In this document: positions 17,341-25,039 of the stretch, in pieces
Position numbering within the stretch: the stretch's first letter is position 1
How the letters are laid out: each line of letters begins with the position of its first letter
DNA from: Sarcina sp034439435
Lineage (GTDB): Bacteria; Bacillota; Clostridia; Clostridiales; Clostridiaceae
Assembly: GCF_034439435.1 (NCBI RefSeq)
Contig: NZ_JAPCKJ010000006.1
Location: 156,778-220,777, forward strand
Direction: 5' to 3'
DNA length: 64,000 nucleotides
Made by a program: the position numbers and the translations under genes
Notes under the pieces: generated by a model
Database searches by the model: none
Seen by the model: the letters and a program-made list of their open reading frames with translations, nothing else
What the model was told of the DNA's origin: nothing

Positions 17341-17369
17341 TAGACAACTGGAAAAATATGTGTTAATAT
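17341..17369 (+). promoter_or_regulatory. Predicted promoter of the pilA leader RNA
   Basis: TAGACA (17341-17346) and TAATAT (17364-17369) are exactly 17 bp apart. The predicted start near 17376 lies seven bases before the first repeat of the array. Confidence 0.55.
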
Positions 17370-17382
17370 AAATACATAAGTT

Positions 17383-17653
17383 ACAAATGATTTTTTGAAA
17401 AACAAAAGAAATAGATACACTAAAGATAAAATAATGATTAACAAATGAACTTATAAAACAAAAGATATTAAAGTTACATATGATTTGAATTTATATAATA
17501 GCTTAATGCTATTACAACAAAAGACGTTAAAGAAAAACGAAAGAAGTTATAGAGTACGTACATAAATTAGAACAAACAAATGATTTAGATATACGAAAGA
17601 TTTTAAGATAACTAAGGATTTTAAATAACATAAGAAATTTAATAAACGAATGA
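17383..17653 (+). repeat. Array of degenerate ~17-20-nt repeats with core ACRAAWGA in the pilA leader
   Basis: Nine exact copies of ACRAAWGA start at 17383, 17402, 17441, 17458, 17517, 17537, 17576, 17593 and 17646. Looser copies start at 17419, 17476, 17611 and 17628, and a very degenerate one at 17556. Start-to-start steps are mostly 17-20 nt; the 41-nt step at 17476-17517 contains a small hairpin AATAGC/GCTATT (17497-17513). The part between cores is usually T-rich then A-rich. Step sizes are not multiples of three and no ribosome site precedes them, so it is not coding. The array starts at the predicted transcription start and runs to the terminator at 17661. I do not know a described element of this kind. 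Confidence 0.7.
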
Positions 17654-17660
17654 TATATAG

Positions 17661-17695
17661 AAAGAGATTCTTTTTAAAAGAATCTCTTTTTTTAT
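17661..17695 (+). terminator. Terminator at the end of the repeat leader, upstream of pilA
   Basis: AAAGAGATTCTTTT (17661-17674) and AAAAGAATCTCTTT (17676-17689) form a long hairpin followed by a T tract. It lies 95 bp before the pilA start codon, after the leader array, so it either ends a small RNA or is a conditional leader terminator. Confidence 0.88.
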
Positions 17696-17789
17696 GTATA
17701 AAAATGGTAAAAAAGTCCATAATCCTAATATAAATCTAAAGTTAAAAATTATTTAACTTTATGAAAAATATAATAGGAGGGGTACAGAA

Positions 17790-18218
17790 ATGGTATCACT
17801 AAAAAACACAAATTTTAAAAAAGAGGAATCTAGGAAAAAAAAGAAAAAGGGATTTACTTTAATTGAGTTGACTGTTGTTTTGGCTATTATGGCAATAATC
17901 ATAACAGTCATAGCTCCAAATTTTTCCTCAGTAAAAGAAGGAGCTAGAACAAAAGTTGATGAACAAAACTGTGCGGCAATTGAAAGATCAGTAGAAATGC
18001 TATTAGCAGAAGATGTTATTGAAAGTAGTACAACAAATATAAAAATTGAACCTAATGATTCAGGGGTTGAAATATCAGGAATAAGTGGCGATGGAGAGAG
18101 TAAATTACAAGAGTTGCTTGAAGATTTAGATAAACCACAAAGTGGAGACTTCTATAATGTAAATATAGAAAATGGAAGAAAAGTAAAAGCAACAACAGGA
18201 AAAACAGAATCTTTTTAA
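17790..18218 (+). CDS. pilA: Type IV prepilin, first gene of the pilus region
   Basis: A 142-residue prepilin. A basic leader of about 26 residues ends in KKKKKG, followed by the class III signal and hydrophobic helix FTLIELTVVLAIMAI; cleavage after the Gly leaves Phe1 and the conserved Glu5. The globular part is small (about 90 residues) and acidic, with one Cys after processing. The ATG follows AGGAGGGG. It lies apart from pilD, with a terminator between, so its expression can be set separately. It could be a main or a minor pilin; sequence alone does not decide. The long leader upstream is unusual. No other good promoter is evident near the start, which suggests read-through from the leader. 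Confidence 0.9.
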   Translation: MVSLKNTNFKKEESRKKKKKGFTLIELTVVLAIMAIIITVIAPNFSSVKEGARTKVDEQNCAAIERSVEMLLAEDVIESSTTNIKIEPNDSGVEISGISGDGESKLQELLEDLDKPQSGDFYNVNIENGRKVKATTGKTESF

Positions 18219-18245
18219 AACTTAATTAGTTACAAGTTATATTTA

Positions 18246-18283
18246 AAGCTTTTGATAAAACTAAGATCAAAAGCTTATTTTTA
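18246..18283 (+). terminator. Terminator after pilA
   Basis: AAGCTTTTGAT (18246-18256) pairs with ATCAAAAGCTT (18266-18276), followed by ATTTTTAT. It separates pilA from the pilD transcript. Confidence 0.82.
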
Positions 18284-18389
18284 TAATGTGTAATTTAATG
18301 GATTATTAAGTATTATTTAAGAATATTGTTTATAAAAAGAAAAATAGTAAATTATTCATTTAATAAGATAAAAATGTTGTTTAAAATTA

Positions 18390-18418
18390 TTTACAAAAAA
18401 ATGTATGATGTTTATAAT
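18390..18418 (+). promoter_or_regulatory. Predicted promoter of the pilD-pilB-pilC operon
   Basis: TTTACA (18390-18395) and TATAAT (18413-18418) are 17 bp apart, about 54 bp upstream of the pilD start codon. Confidence 0.7.
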
Positions 18419-18471
18419 TAATATGAAATATTAATAAATAGTTAATTTTTTTAACTAATTTTGGAGGAACT

Positions 18472-19215
18472 GTGTCTATAATATTTTTTTTATTTGGATT
18501 AATAATTGGAAGTTTCTTGAATGTATGTATTTTTAGAATTCCTGCAGGTGAATCTATAGCATTTCCCCCTTCACACTGTGGTACATGCAAAAGAAACTTA
18601 AAACCTATAGATTTAGTACCTGTTTTAAGTTATTTATTCTTAGGGGGAAAGTGTAGATATTGTAAAACAAAAATATCTATAAGATATCCTCTAGTAGAAT
18701 TACTTACAGGTTTTTTATATTTTTGTGTATATAAATATTATGGTATATCTTTTTTGACAATTAAGTATTTAGTCTTAATTACATTTCTTATAGTAATTTC
18801 ACTTATAGATTATGATACTCAAGATGTTTATGCTGTTACAATTTATCCAGCAATATTACTTGGAATCATTTTTGCATTAATAGAAAAAATTTATTTTGGA
18901 GGAAGCATTTTAAATTATTTTTTTGGGTGCTTAATAGCAAGTGGAGTGATTTTTTTAGTTAGTAAGCTAACTGGAGCTATGGGAAGTGGAGACATAGAAA
19001 TACATGCTATAGCAGGAATTTTTCTAGGATGGAAATTAGCTATAATAAATATATTTTTGTCATTTATAATCGGTGGAATATTAGCTGTTTTAGAGATTGT
19101 GTTCAAGAAAAAGAAAAGAGACGATTATATAGCTTTTGGACCAGCTATCGGTATATCAACTATAATATTAATTTTTATGGGAAATATTATAATTCCAATA
19201 TATTTTGGAATTTAA
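18472..19215 (+). CDS. pilD: Prepilin peptidase / N-methyltransferase
   Basis: A 247-residue polytopic A24A aspartyl protease that cleaves prepilins after the leader Gly and methylates the new N terminus. The N-terminal cytoplasmic loop has the four-Cys zinc site Cys36-x2-Cys39 and Cys61-x2-Cys64. The catalytic Asp residues are in LIDYDTQDVY and in the GxGD-type motif MGSGDIE (about residue 172). About seven or eight membrane helices fill the rest. The start is the GTG at 18472 with GGAGGA just upstream. It should process all the prepilin-like proteins encoded in this region. Confidence 0.95.
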   Translation: MSIIFFLFGLIIGSFLNVCIFRIPAGESIAFPPSHCGTCKRNLKPIDLVPVLSYLFLGGKCRYCKTKISIRYPLVELLTGFLYFCVYKYYGISFLTIKYLVLITFLIVISLIDYDTQDVYAVTIYPAILLGIIFALIEKIYFGGSILNYFFGCLIASGVIFLVSKLTGAMGSGDIEIHAIAGIFLGWKLAIINIFLSFIIGGILAVLEIVFKKKKRDDYIAFGPAIGISTIILIFMGNIIIPIYFGI

Positions 19216-19246
19216 GTATTTACTTTAGATAAAGGAGGATATTCCT

Positions 19247-20938
19247 TTGGTAAGTTATCAAAAGAAGCGTTTAGGAGATATCCTAATAGAATCAGGAAAA
19301 CTGACAGAAAAAGAACTAAAAGAAGCTTTAGCAATTCAGAAACAAGTTGGTAAAAGACTTGGAGAAATACTTGTTGAGCAGAATTTTGTTACTGAAGAAG
19401 ACATAATAGAGGTTTTAGAAAAACAATTAAATATAGAAAAGGTGAATCTTGAAATCATAACAATAGATAGAAGAGCTATAAAGATGATTTCTGAAACTGT
19501 CTGTAGAAAACACATGATATTTCCTTATGAAATAGATGGAAATATTATAAAGGTTGCTATGGCTGATCCTTTGGATATAGTAGCAATAGATGATGTTGAG
19601 ATTTCTACAGGGTTAAAGGTTAAGCCTTATATAGCTTTAAAGCAATCTATTCAAAGAGCAATAGACATATATTATTCGAATCAGAAAGTTCTTTCAGTTG
19701 CAGAAGAATTATCAAAAGTATCAGGCGAAGAGAATAATGAACTTAATTTAGATAAAATTGAGGAAATTGATAATTTAGATAATGCACCTATTGTAAAAAT
19801 GATAGAGTATGTTATTAAGAATGCAGTTGAAGAAAGAGCAAGTGATATACATATTGAATCTTATGAGAATATATTAAGGATTAGATATAGGATAGATGGT
19901 AAGCTACATACTATATCAACATTGCCAGTAGATACTTTAGCGCCCTTAGTAACACGTGTTAAAATACTGGCTAACCTTGATATATCGGAAAAAAGACTTC
20001 CACAGGATGGAAGAATACTTACTAAAGTAGGAAATAAACGAATAGATTTAAGAGTATCCATTTTACCTATGATAACAGGAGAAAAGATAGTTATAAGAAT
20101 AGTAAATAGAGAGAACTTTATAATAGCTAAAGAAAGTCTTGGAATGAAGAAAGATGAGCTTGATTTATTAGAAAAAATAACTAAACATTCTAATGGATTA
20201 ATACTTGTTACTGGGCCTACAGGTAGTGGTAAAACAACAACTCTTTATGCTATTTTGAATGAATTGAATATAGAGAGTAAAAATATTATTACGGTAGAAG
20301 ACCCGGTTGAATGTGAAATAGAAGGAGTTAACCAAGTTAATGTTAATTTAAAAGCAGGGTTAACTTTCGCAACAGGATTAAGATCAATTTTAAGACAGGA
20401 CCCTGATATTATAATGATTGGAGAAATTAGAGATACTGAAACGGCTCAAATTGCTATAAGAGCAGCTATTACAGGACATTTGGTTTTATCAACTTTGCAT
20501 ACTAATGATGCCCCTTCTAGTATTTTAAGATTAGAAGATATGGGAGTTCAAAAGTATCTAATAGCAAATGCTATTAAAGGAGTTATAGCTCAAAGACTTG
20601 TGAGAAAAATATGTCCTAAATGTGAAGAAAAGTATGAAGCAAATTCATATGAAAAATCGATTTTAGGAATAGATAAGCATGAAAATCTAATTTTACATAA
20701 AGGAAGAGGATGTGTTTATTGCAATAACACAGGTTATGTTGGAAGAGCTGGTATATATGAAATTATGGAAATTACTAAAAAACATAGAGATGCAATTTTA
20801 AATAGTGAAGGTGCTCATGTTCTTAAAGAAATTTCTATTAGACAAGGAATGAAAACTTTAGGACAAGCTTGTAGAGATTTAGTTTTAGAAGGGGTAACTA
20901 CAGTAGAAGAAATGTTAGCAGTAACTCATGATGATTAG
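19247..20938 (+). CDS. pilB: Type IV pilus assembly ATPase PilB with MshEN domain
   Basis: A 563-residue cytoplasmic extension ATPase. The N terminus has paired RLGxxL motifs (RLGDILIESGKLTEKEL and RLGEILVEQNFVTEEDI, residues about 6-45), the layout of MshEN domains that bind c-di-GMP. The ATPase core has Walker A GPTGSGKTTT (about 324-333), the Walker B region DPDIIMIGEIRD, and a His box near LVLSTLHTNDA. A C-terminal zinc four-Cys site is formed by CPKC and CVYC (about 456-500). The start codon is TTG at 19247, 7 nt after AAAGGAGGA. It powers pilin polymerisation with PilC; c-di-GMP control is inferred from the MshEN motif. No PilT is encoded here. Confidence 0.95.
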   Translation: MVSYQKKRLGDILIESGKLTEKELKEALAIQKQVGKRLGEILVEQNFVTEEDIIEVLEKQLNIEKVNLEIITIDRRAIKMISETVCRKHMIFPYEIDGNIIKVAMADPLDIVAIDDVEISTGLKVKPYIALKQSIQRAIDIYYSNQKVLSVAEELSKVSGEENNELNLDKIEEIDNLDNAPIVKMIEYVIKNAVEERASDIHIESYENILRIRYRIDGKLHTISTLPVDTLAPLVTRVKILANLDISEKRLPQDGRILTKVGNKRIDLRVSILPMITGEKIVIRIVNRENFIIAKESLGMKKDELDLLEKITKHSNGLILVTGPTGSGKTTTLYAILNELNIESKNIITVEDPVECEIEGVNQVNVNLKAGLTFATGLRSILRQDPDIIMIGEIRDTETAQIAIRAAITGHLVLSTLHTNDAPSSILRLEDMGVQKYLIANAIKGVIAQRLVRKICPKCEEKYEANSYEKSILGIDKHENLILHKGRGCVYCNNTGYVGRAGIYEIMEITKKHRDAILNSEGAHVLKEISIRQGMKTLGQACRDLVLEGVTTVEEMLAVTHDD

Positions 20939-20965
20939 TTTTGATAAAAGAGAAGGAGATGAATT

Positions 20966-22171
20966 ATGGCAAATTATAAATATAAGGCTATTAATTCAGA
21001 GGGACAAAGAATAGAAGGAACACAAACTGCCGATTCTGAGAGTCAAGTTAGGGAAATTCTTTTATCTAATGAATATTATCCTTTAAGCATAGAAGTAGTT
21101 AATGTCAGAAATAAAAAACGCTTTTCTTTTAGGCATAAAGTAAAACTAAAAGATATAGCAGTGTTTTGTAGACAATTCTATGTTATGTTAGATTCTGGTT
21201 TATCCGTAGGAAAAGTTTTAAATATATTAATAGAGCAGGATGAAAATCAGAAGATGAAGGAGGCATTAATTGGAGTAAATGCTGATGTAAAAAGAGGAGA
21301 AACTCTTGCTAGTTCTATGAAAAAAAGAAAAGGTGTTTTTCCCAATTTACTTACTAGTATGGTTGATGCAGGTGAGAGAAGTGGTAATTTAGATTTGATT
21401 CTAAAGAGAATGGCAGATTATTATGAAAAAGAGAATAAGATAAGAGGAAAAATAAAAAGTGCCATGATCTATCCTATAGTTTTAGGAATTGTTGCTATCA
21501 TTGCAATAACTTTTATTCTTACCTTTGTAATGCCTACTTTTATGCAAATGTTTGAAGAAAATAATGTTGAGCTTCCAGCTATAACAAAATTTGTTTTAGG
21601 AACAAGCAAAATTTTGGGGAAATATGGAATAATATTATTTTTAATTTTAGTTTTGGGGATTTATTTCCTAGGAAAATATTTTAGGAGTGAAGAAGGTCAA
21701 TATAGATTAAGTATTATAAATTTAAAAATTCCAGTTATAAAAAAGCTTACTCAAAAGATAATAGTTTCTAGATTTACAAGGACTATGGGAATAGTTTCTT
21801 CAAGTGGTATGTCTTTGGTTACCTCACTTGAGATTGTGGCTTCTGTTGTGGGAAATAAGATTGCAGAAAAGGAATTATTAAGAGTTAAGGATAAGGTTGT
21901 AAGAGGGGAAAGTCTTGGAGATTCAATTATGACAATTAAAATTTTTCCACCAATGCTTGCTTCTATGGTTAAAGTTGGAGAAGAATCTGGTTCTTTAGAT
22001 AGTATATTAGATAAGACGGCTGATTTTTACGATGATGAGTTAGAGAGAGGAATACAGACTGCAACAGCTTTAATAGAGCCTTTTATGATAGTTGTTATGG
22101 GAGTAATTATAGGATTCCTATTAATTTCGATATTAACGCCTATGTTTAAGATGTATAACAGTATAGGTTAA
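20966..22171 (+). CDS. pilC: Type IV pilus inner-membrane platform protein PilC
   Basis: A 401-residue GspF/PilC protein with two homologous halves, each with a cytoplasmic helical bundle. The first contains VFCRQFYVMLDSGLSVGKVL and the second VSRFTRTMGIVSSSGMSLVTSLEI; the sequence repeats MVDAGERSGNLD and MVKVGEESGSLD mark the duplication. Three membrane segments are at about 165-195, 215-235 and 370-395. It anchors PilB and passes pilins from the membrane to the growing fibre. It has an AAGGAG ribosome site and is in the pilD operon, 27 bp after pilB. Confidence 0.95.
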   Translation: MANYKYKAINSEGQRIEGTQTADSESQVREILLSNEYYPLSIEVVNVRNKKRFSFRHKVKLKDIAVFCRQFYVMLDSGLSVGKVLNILIEQDENQKMKEALIGVNADVKRGETLASSMKKRKGVFPNLLTSMVDAGERSGNLDLILKRMADYYEKENKIRGKIKSAMIYPIVLGIVAIIAITFILTFVMPTFMQMFEENNVELPAITKFVLGTSKILGKYGIILFLILVLGIYFLGKYFRSEEGQYRLSIINLKIPVIKKLTQKIIVSRFTRTMGIVSSSGMSLVTSLEIVASVVGNKIAEKELLRVKDKVVRGESLGDSIMTIKIFPPMLASMVKVGEESGSLDSILDKTADFYDDELERGIQTATALIEPFMIVVMGVIIGFLLISILTPMFKMYNSIG

Positions 22172-22190
22172 GTTTAAGGAGGCGATAGTC

Positions 22191-22682
22191 TTGAGTATTA
22201 ATAAAAGACTAAAGAAAAAAGGCTTTACTCTTATTGAACTTATTATAGTAATAGCAATAATAGCTATTTTGGCTGCAATAGCTATATTAAACTTTTTAGC
22301 TATTCAAAGGAAGGCTAAGGTTAATGCTGATATAGCTACCGGAAAAAGTTTGTATGATATAACTACGACTTTAATAGCAGAAGGCAAATCAAAAATGCCA
22401 GAACATACTGGAACTGGTAATGATGAAAGATGGGGGTATGGTATTGATTTATCTTCTTCTTATGATCAATCAAATTTAGTGAAAGCATATTTGCAAAATG
22501 GTGAATTACCTAAACCTCAATCAGTTAGTGGAGGATATTTTTATATAAATGTTCAGTTTGAATATGAAAATGGAAAACTTAATTTAAGTAAACCAATAAT
22601 AAACGTATCCATCATTAACTCTAATAATAAAACAGTAGGCGATGTATATCCCACTCAAACAGGTATTTTAAAATTAGATTAA
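22191..22682 (+). CDS. Type IV prepilin, first of three tandem paralogues
   Basis: A 163-residue prepilin with a short leader ending KKKG, then FTLIELIIVIAIIAILAA with Glu5, and a shared segment FLAIQRKAKVNADIATGK. The globular part differs from the next two pilins and contains a Trp-Gly-Tyr segment (DERWGYGIDL) that they lack. The start is TTG at 22191, 8 nt after AAGGAGG. It follows pilC by 19 bp. The 147-bp gap to the next pilin has a small hairpin AAACTTAG/CTAAGTTT directly after the stop and could hold a promoter, though none is convincing. Major or minor status cannot be decided from sequence. Confidence 0.88.
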   Translation: MSINKRLKKKGFTLIELIIVIAIIAILAAIAILNFLAIQRKAKVNADIATGKSLYDITTTLIAEGKSKMPEHTGTGNDERWGYGIDLSSSYDQSNLVKAYLQNGELPKPQSVSGGYFYINVQFEYENGKLNLSKPIINVSIINSNNKTVGDVYPTQTGILKLD

Positions 22683-22814
22683 AAACTTAGACAAGCTAAG
22701 TTTAATAGTTTATGTAGTTAAAAATAATGTACTTTGAGAGTTACATCTAACTCTGACAGTGATTTTAAAAGAAATTAATAGTCTTTTGGGCTTTTAATAG
22801 ATTACATATTATTT

Positions 22815-22915
22815 TAAGGAGGAAAACAAATGAATACAAAAAAACAAAATAAAAAGAAAAAAGGTTTTACTTTAATTGAGTTAATTATAGTAATAGCAAT
22901 AATAGCAATATTAGC
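22815..22915 (+). repeat. 101-bp perfect direct repeat, copy 1 (pilin 5' end)
   Basis: Bases 22815-22915 are identical to 23289-23389. The unit covers the ribosome site, the start codon, the whole prepilin leader and the first part of the hydrophobic helix. The copies differ from the next base on (A against G) and then diverge at synonymous positions. Confidence 0.95.
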
Positions 22916-23288
22916 AGCAATAGCAATACCTAATTTCTTATCAATACAAAGAAAAGCTAAAGTAAAGGCTGATATAGCAAGTGCTAAAACAGTATATGAT
23001 GCAACATCAGCATTAATAGCAGAGGGAAAAATAGTACCAGGCTCTAAAGATGCTACAGTATTAGCAAATGTTACACCAATAGATGGAACAAAAGATGTAA
23101 ATGCAGATATACAAGACATACAAAATTATCTTCAAACAATACCTAAACCTGAATCAGTTGATAATGCTCACTTTGCAGTTAAAATAACTGGAACTGAATC
23201 TAACCCAGTTATACAAATATATATAGATGGAACAAGTGATGTATTAGTTTATCCTAATCCAACAGATGCTGAATATCAATTAAACTAG
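22830..23288 (+). CDS. Type IV prepilin, second tandem paralogue
   Basis: A 152-residue prepilin with a basic leader ending KKKKKG and the mature start FTLIELIIVIAIIAILAA (Glu5 present). The next segment, FLSIQRKAKVKADIASAK, is shared with the third copy. The C-terminal globular region has no Cys and is acidic (for example DVNADIQDIQNYLQ). The strong ribosome site AAGGAGGA and the tandem arrangement suggest high expression. The first 29 codons are identical at the DNA level to the next gene; the downstream halves keep only a similar scaffold. Codons rich in A-ending forms (GCA, ATA, TTA) are conspicuous in the 5' half. Confidence 0.9.
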   Translation: MNTKKQNKKKKGFTLIELIIVIAIIAILAAIAIPNFLSIQRKAKVKADIASAKTVYDATSALIAEGKIVPGSKDATVLANVTPIDGTKDVNADIQDIQNYLQTIPKPESVDNAHFAVKITGTESNPVIQIYIDGTSDVLVYPNPTDAEYQLN

Positions 23289-23389
23289 TAAGGAGGAAAA
23301 CAAATGAATACAAAAAAACAAAATAAAAAGAAAAAAGGTTTTACTTTAATTGAGTTAATTATAGTAATAGCAATAATAGCAATATTAGC
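23289..23389 (+). repeat. 101-bp perfect direct repeat, copy 2 (pilin 5' end)
   Basis: This is the second copy of the block at 22815-22915, offset by 474 bp. Exchange between the copies would delete or swap exactly one pilin body in frame. Confidence 0.95.
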
Positions 23390-23783
23390 GGCTATAGCTA
23401 TTCCAAACTTCTTATCAATTCAAAGAAAAGCTAAAGTTAAGGCAGATGTAGCCAGTGCGAAAACAATATATGATGCAACTTCAGCTTTAATAGCAGAAGG
23501 TCAAATAATTGCTCCTGGTGCAGATAAGACGATAACTTTAACTTTAAATGCTGATGGAATAGTTAATGGTGGTGACGGAAAAGATGATCCATCAACAGAT
23601 CCTGGAATGGATGCACAAGATTTACAAAACTATTTACAAACAATTCCACTTGCTCAATCAGTAGATAAAGGAATATTTAAAGTTACAATTACAGGACCTG
23701 AAAGCAAACCTGTTATACAAGTAGATATTAATGATAAAAATATTTATCCTACAGCAGATTCAGAATATGCTTTAAATAAATAA
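23304..23783 (+). CDS. Type IV prepilin, third tandem paralogue
   Basis: A 159-residue prepilin whose leader and helix are the same as in the gene before it: KKKKKG, then FTLIELIIVIAIIAILAA. The globular part differs, with a Gly/Asp-rich loop NGGDGKDDPSTDPGMDAQD (about 98-116), which may bind metal or form a variable surface, although that is a guess. A hairpin with a short T tail follows at 23830, so transcripts of the pilin genes may be more abundant than those of pilM onward. Gap to the previous gene is 15 bp. Confidence 0.9.
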   Translation: MNTKKQNKKKKGFTLIELIIVIAIIAILAAIAIPNFLSIQRKAKVKADVASAKTIYDATSALIAEGQIIAPGADKTITLTLNADGIVNGGDGKDDPSTDPGMDAQDLQNYLQTIPLAQSVDKGIFKVTITGPESKPVIQVDINDKNIYPTADSEYALNK

Positions 23784-23829
23784 GCTAAGTAAATAGCAAA
23801 ATAATAAGTAATAAAATTATAAAATTATA

Positions 23830-23862
23830 AAGTGTAAGGACCAAGTATCCTTACACTTTTCA
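23830..23862 (+). terminator. Intra-operon terminator or attenuator between the pilins and pilM
   Basis: AAGTGTAAGGA (23830-23840) pairs with TCCTTACACTT (23848-23858), followed by only a few T bases. It probably terminates partially, so that pilin genes are expressed above the assembly genes downstream. Confidence 0.7.
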
Positions 23863-23888
23863 ACTATAAAAGGCAAGGAGGGATCCCC

Positions 23889-25025
23889 TTGAATTTAGAG
23901 AAGAAAGATAAAAAAAACATATTGCAAATGGATGTTAGTGATATATTAAAAGTTTTTAAGAGAAAAAAGCAGAATAAAAAAACGATTAAAACTGCTAAGG
24001 TAATTTCTAAAAAGGCAGTATCTATAGATATTGGAAGCGAAAATATAAAGGTTGTAGTTGGAAGATACAACAAGAATAAAGTTGCTATAGAAAAAGCTTT
24101 TAAAATATCAACTCCAGAGGGTGCAATTGAAGATGGACATATAAAAAATATTGATGAGCTAAGTGACGTTATAGGTGATGCTTTAGATTTACATAAGGTA
24201 AATGTTGATAATATTATTTTTACTACTAATAGTACATCAATAATAAATAGAACCATAATGATACCTAAAGTAAATGAAGATGAAATAGAAACTGTAATTA
24301 AGTATGAAGTTAAACAATATCTTCCTATAAATTTAGAAGAACATATGATTCAATACAATATATTAAGTGAGAAAGTTATTGAGGGAAAGGAAAAATTAGA
24401 GGTTCTTATAGTTGTTTACCCTAATAGAATGATTTATTCCTATGAAGAGCTTACTAATTTGATTGGTGGAAAACCATATGCACTTGATTTAAATTACAAT
24501 TCTAAGAGAAAGGCACTTTATGTAATGAATCCATATATAAAGGAAACAGTTTTAAGCATGGATATAGGTGCAAATAATATTAGCCTAACAATAATAAGTA
24601 ATAATGAACTTGTTTTAATTAAAACAATAAATTCAGGTGGTAATCATTTAGATCATGAAATATCAAGAATGTTAGGACTGTCATTACAAGAAGCAGAAAG
24701 TGAGAAAAAAGAAAGTTGTAATTTAATGAGTAGAGAAGAGGGCCCTTTAGAACACTGTGTTAAAGAAAGTGTAGATATGTGGTTTGACGAAGCAAATAGA
24801 TTGATAAAGTATTATAAAAGTAAAAATTCTCAGGGTAAAATAGATAAAATATATCTTTGTGGTGGTGGAGCTAACATAAAAGGACTAGAGAGATATGTTT
24901 CAACTAAATTTGATATGAGAGTTAAAATACTTCAAGGAAATAGCAATATAGAATTTAAAAAGAACGTAGATGAAGTAAGTATTTCTGAATACATAAATGC
25001 TATTGGAGCCTTAATAAGACTTTAG
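23889..25025 (+). CDS. pilM: Type IV pilus actin-like assembly protein PilM
   Basis: A 378-residue actin-fold protein. After an extra basic N-terminal stretch of about 40 residues (FKRKKQNKKTIKTAK), the phosphate-1 loop is VSIDIGSENIKVVVGRY. The nucleotide-binding second half has VLSMDIGANNISLTII and the adenosine motif IYLCGGGANIKGLERYV. PilM forms a cytoplasmic ring that binds the N terminus of PilN and links PilB/PilC to the envelope part. The start is TTG at 23889 after an AAGGAGG site. It begins the pilM-N-O block with a 14-bp gap to pilN. Confidence 0.93.
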   Translation: MNLEKKDKKNILQMDVSDILKVFKRKKQNKKTIKTAKVISKKAVSIDIGSENIKVVVGRYNKNKVAIEKAFKISTPEGAIEDGHIKNIDELSDVIGDALDLHKVNVDNIIFTTNSTSIINRTIMIPKVNEDEIETVIKYEVKQYLPINLEEHMIQYNILSEKVIEGKEKLEVLIVVYPNRMIYSYEELTNLIGGKPYALDLNYNSKRKALYVMNPYIKETVLSMDIGANNISLTIISNNELVLIKTINSGGNHLDHEISRMLGLSLQEAESEKKESCNLMSREEGPLEHCVKESVDMWFDEANRLIKYYKSKNSQGKIDKIYLCGGGANIKGLERYVSTKFDMRVKILQGNSNIEFKKNVDEVSISEYINAIGALIRL

Positions 25026-25039
25026 GTTGGTGATTAATA

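Noticed and set aside
17383..17653. CRISPR array in the pilA leader
   Set aside because: The repeated core is only about 8 nt, degenerate, at 17-20-nt steps, without unique spacers of about 30 nt and without cas genes.
17376..17695. c-di-GMP riboswitch in the pilA leader
   Set aside because: No GEMM-I or GEMM-II core sequence is visible; the leader is a simple A-rich repeat array with one small hairpin.
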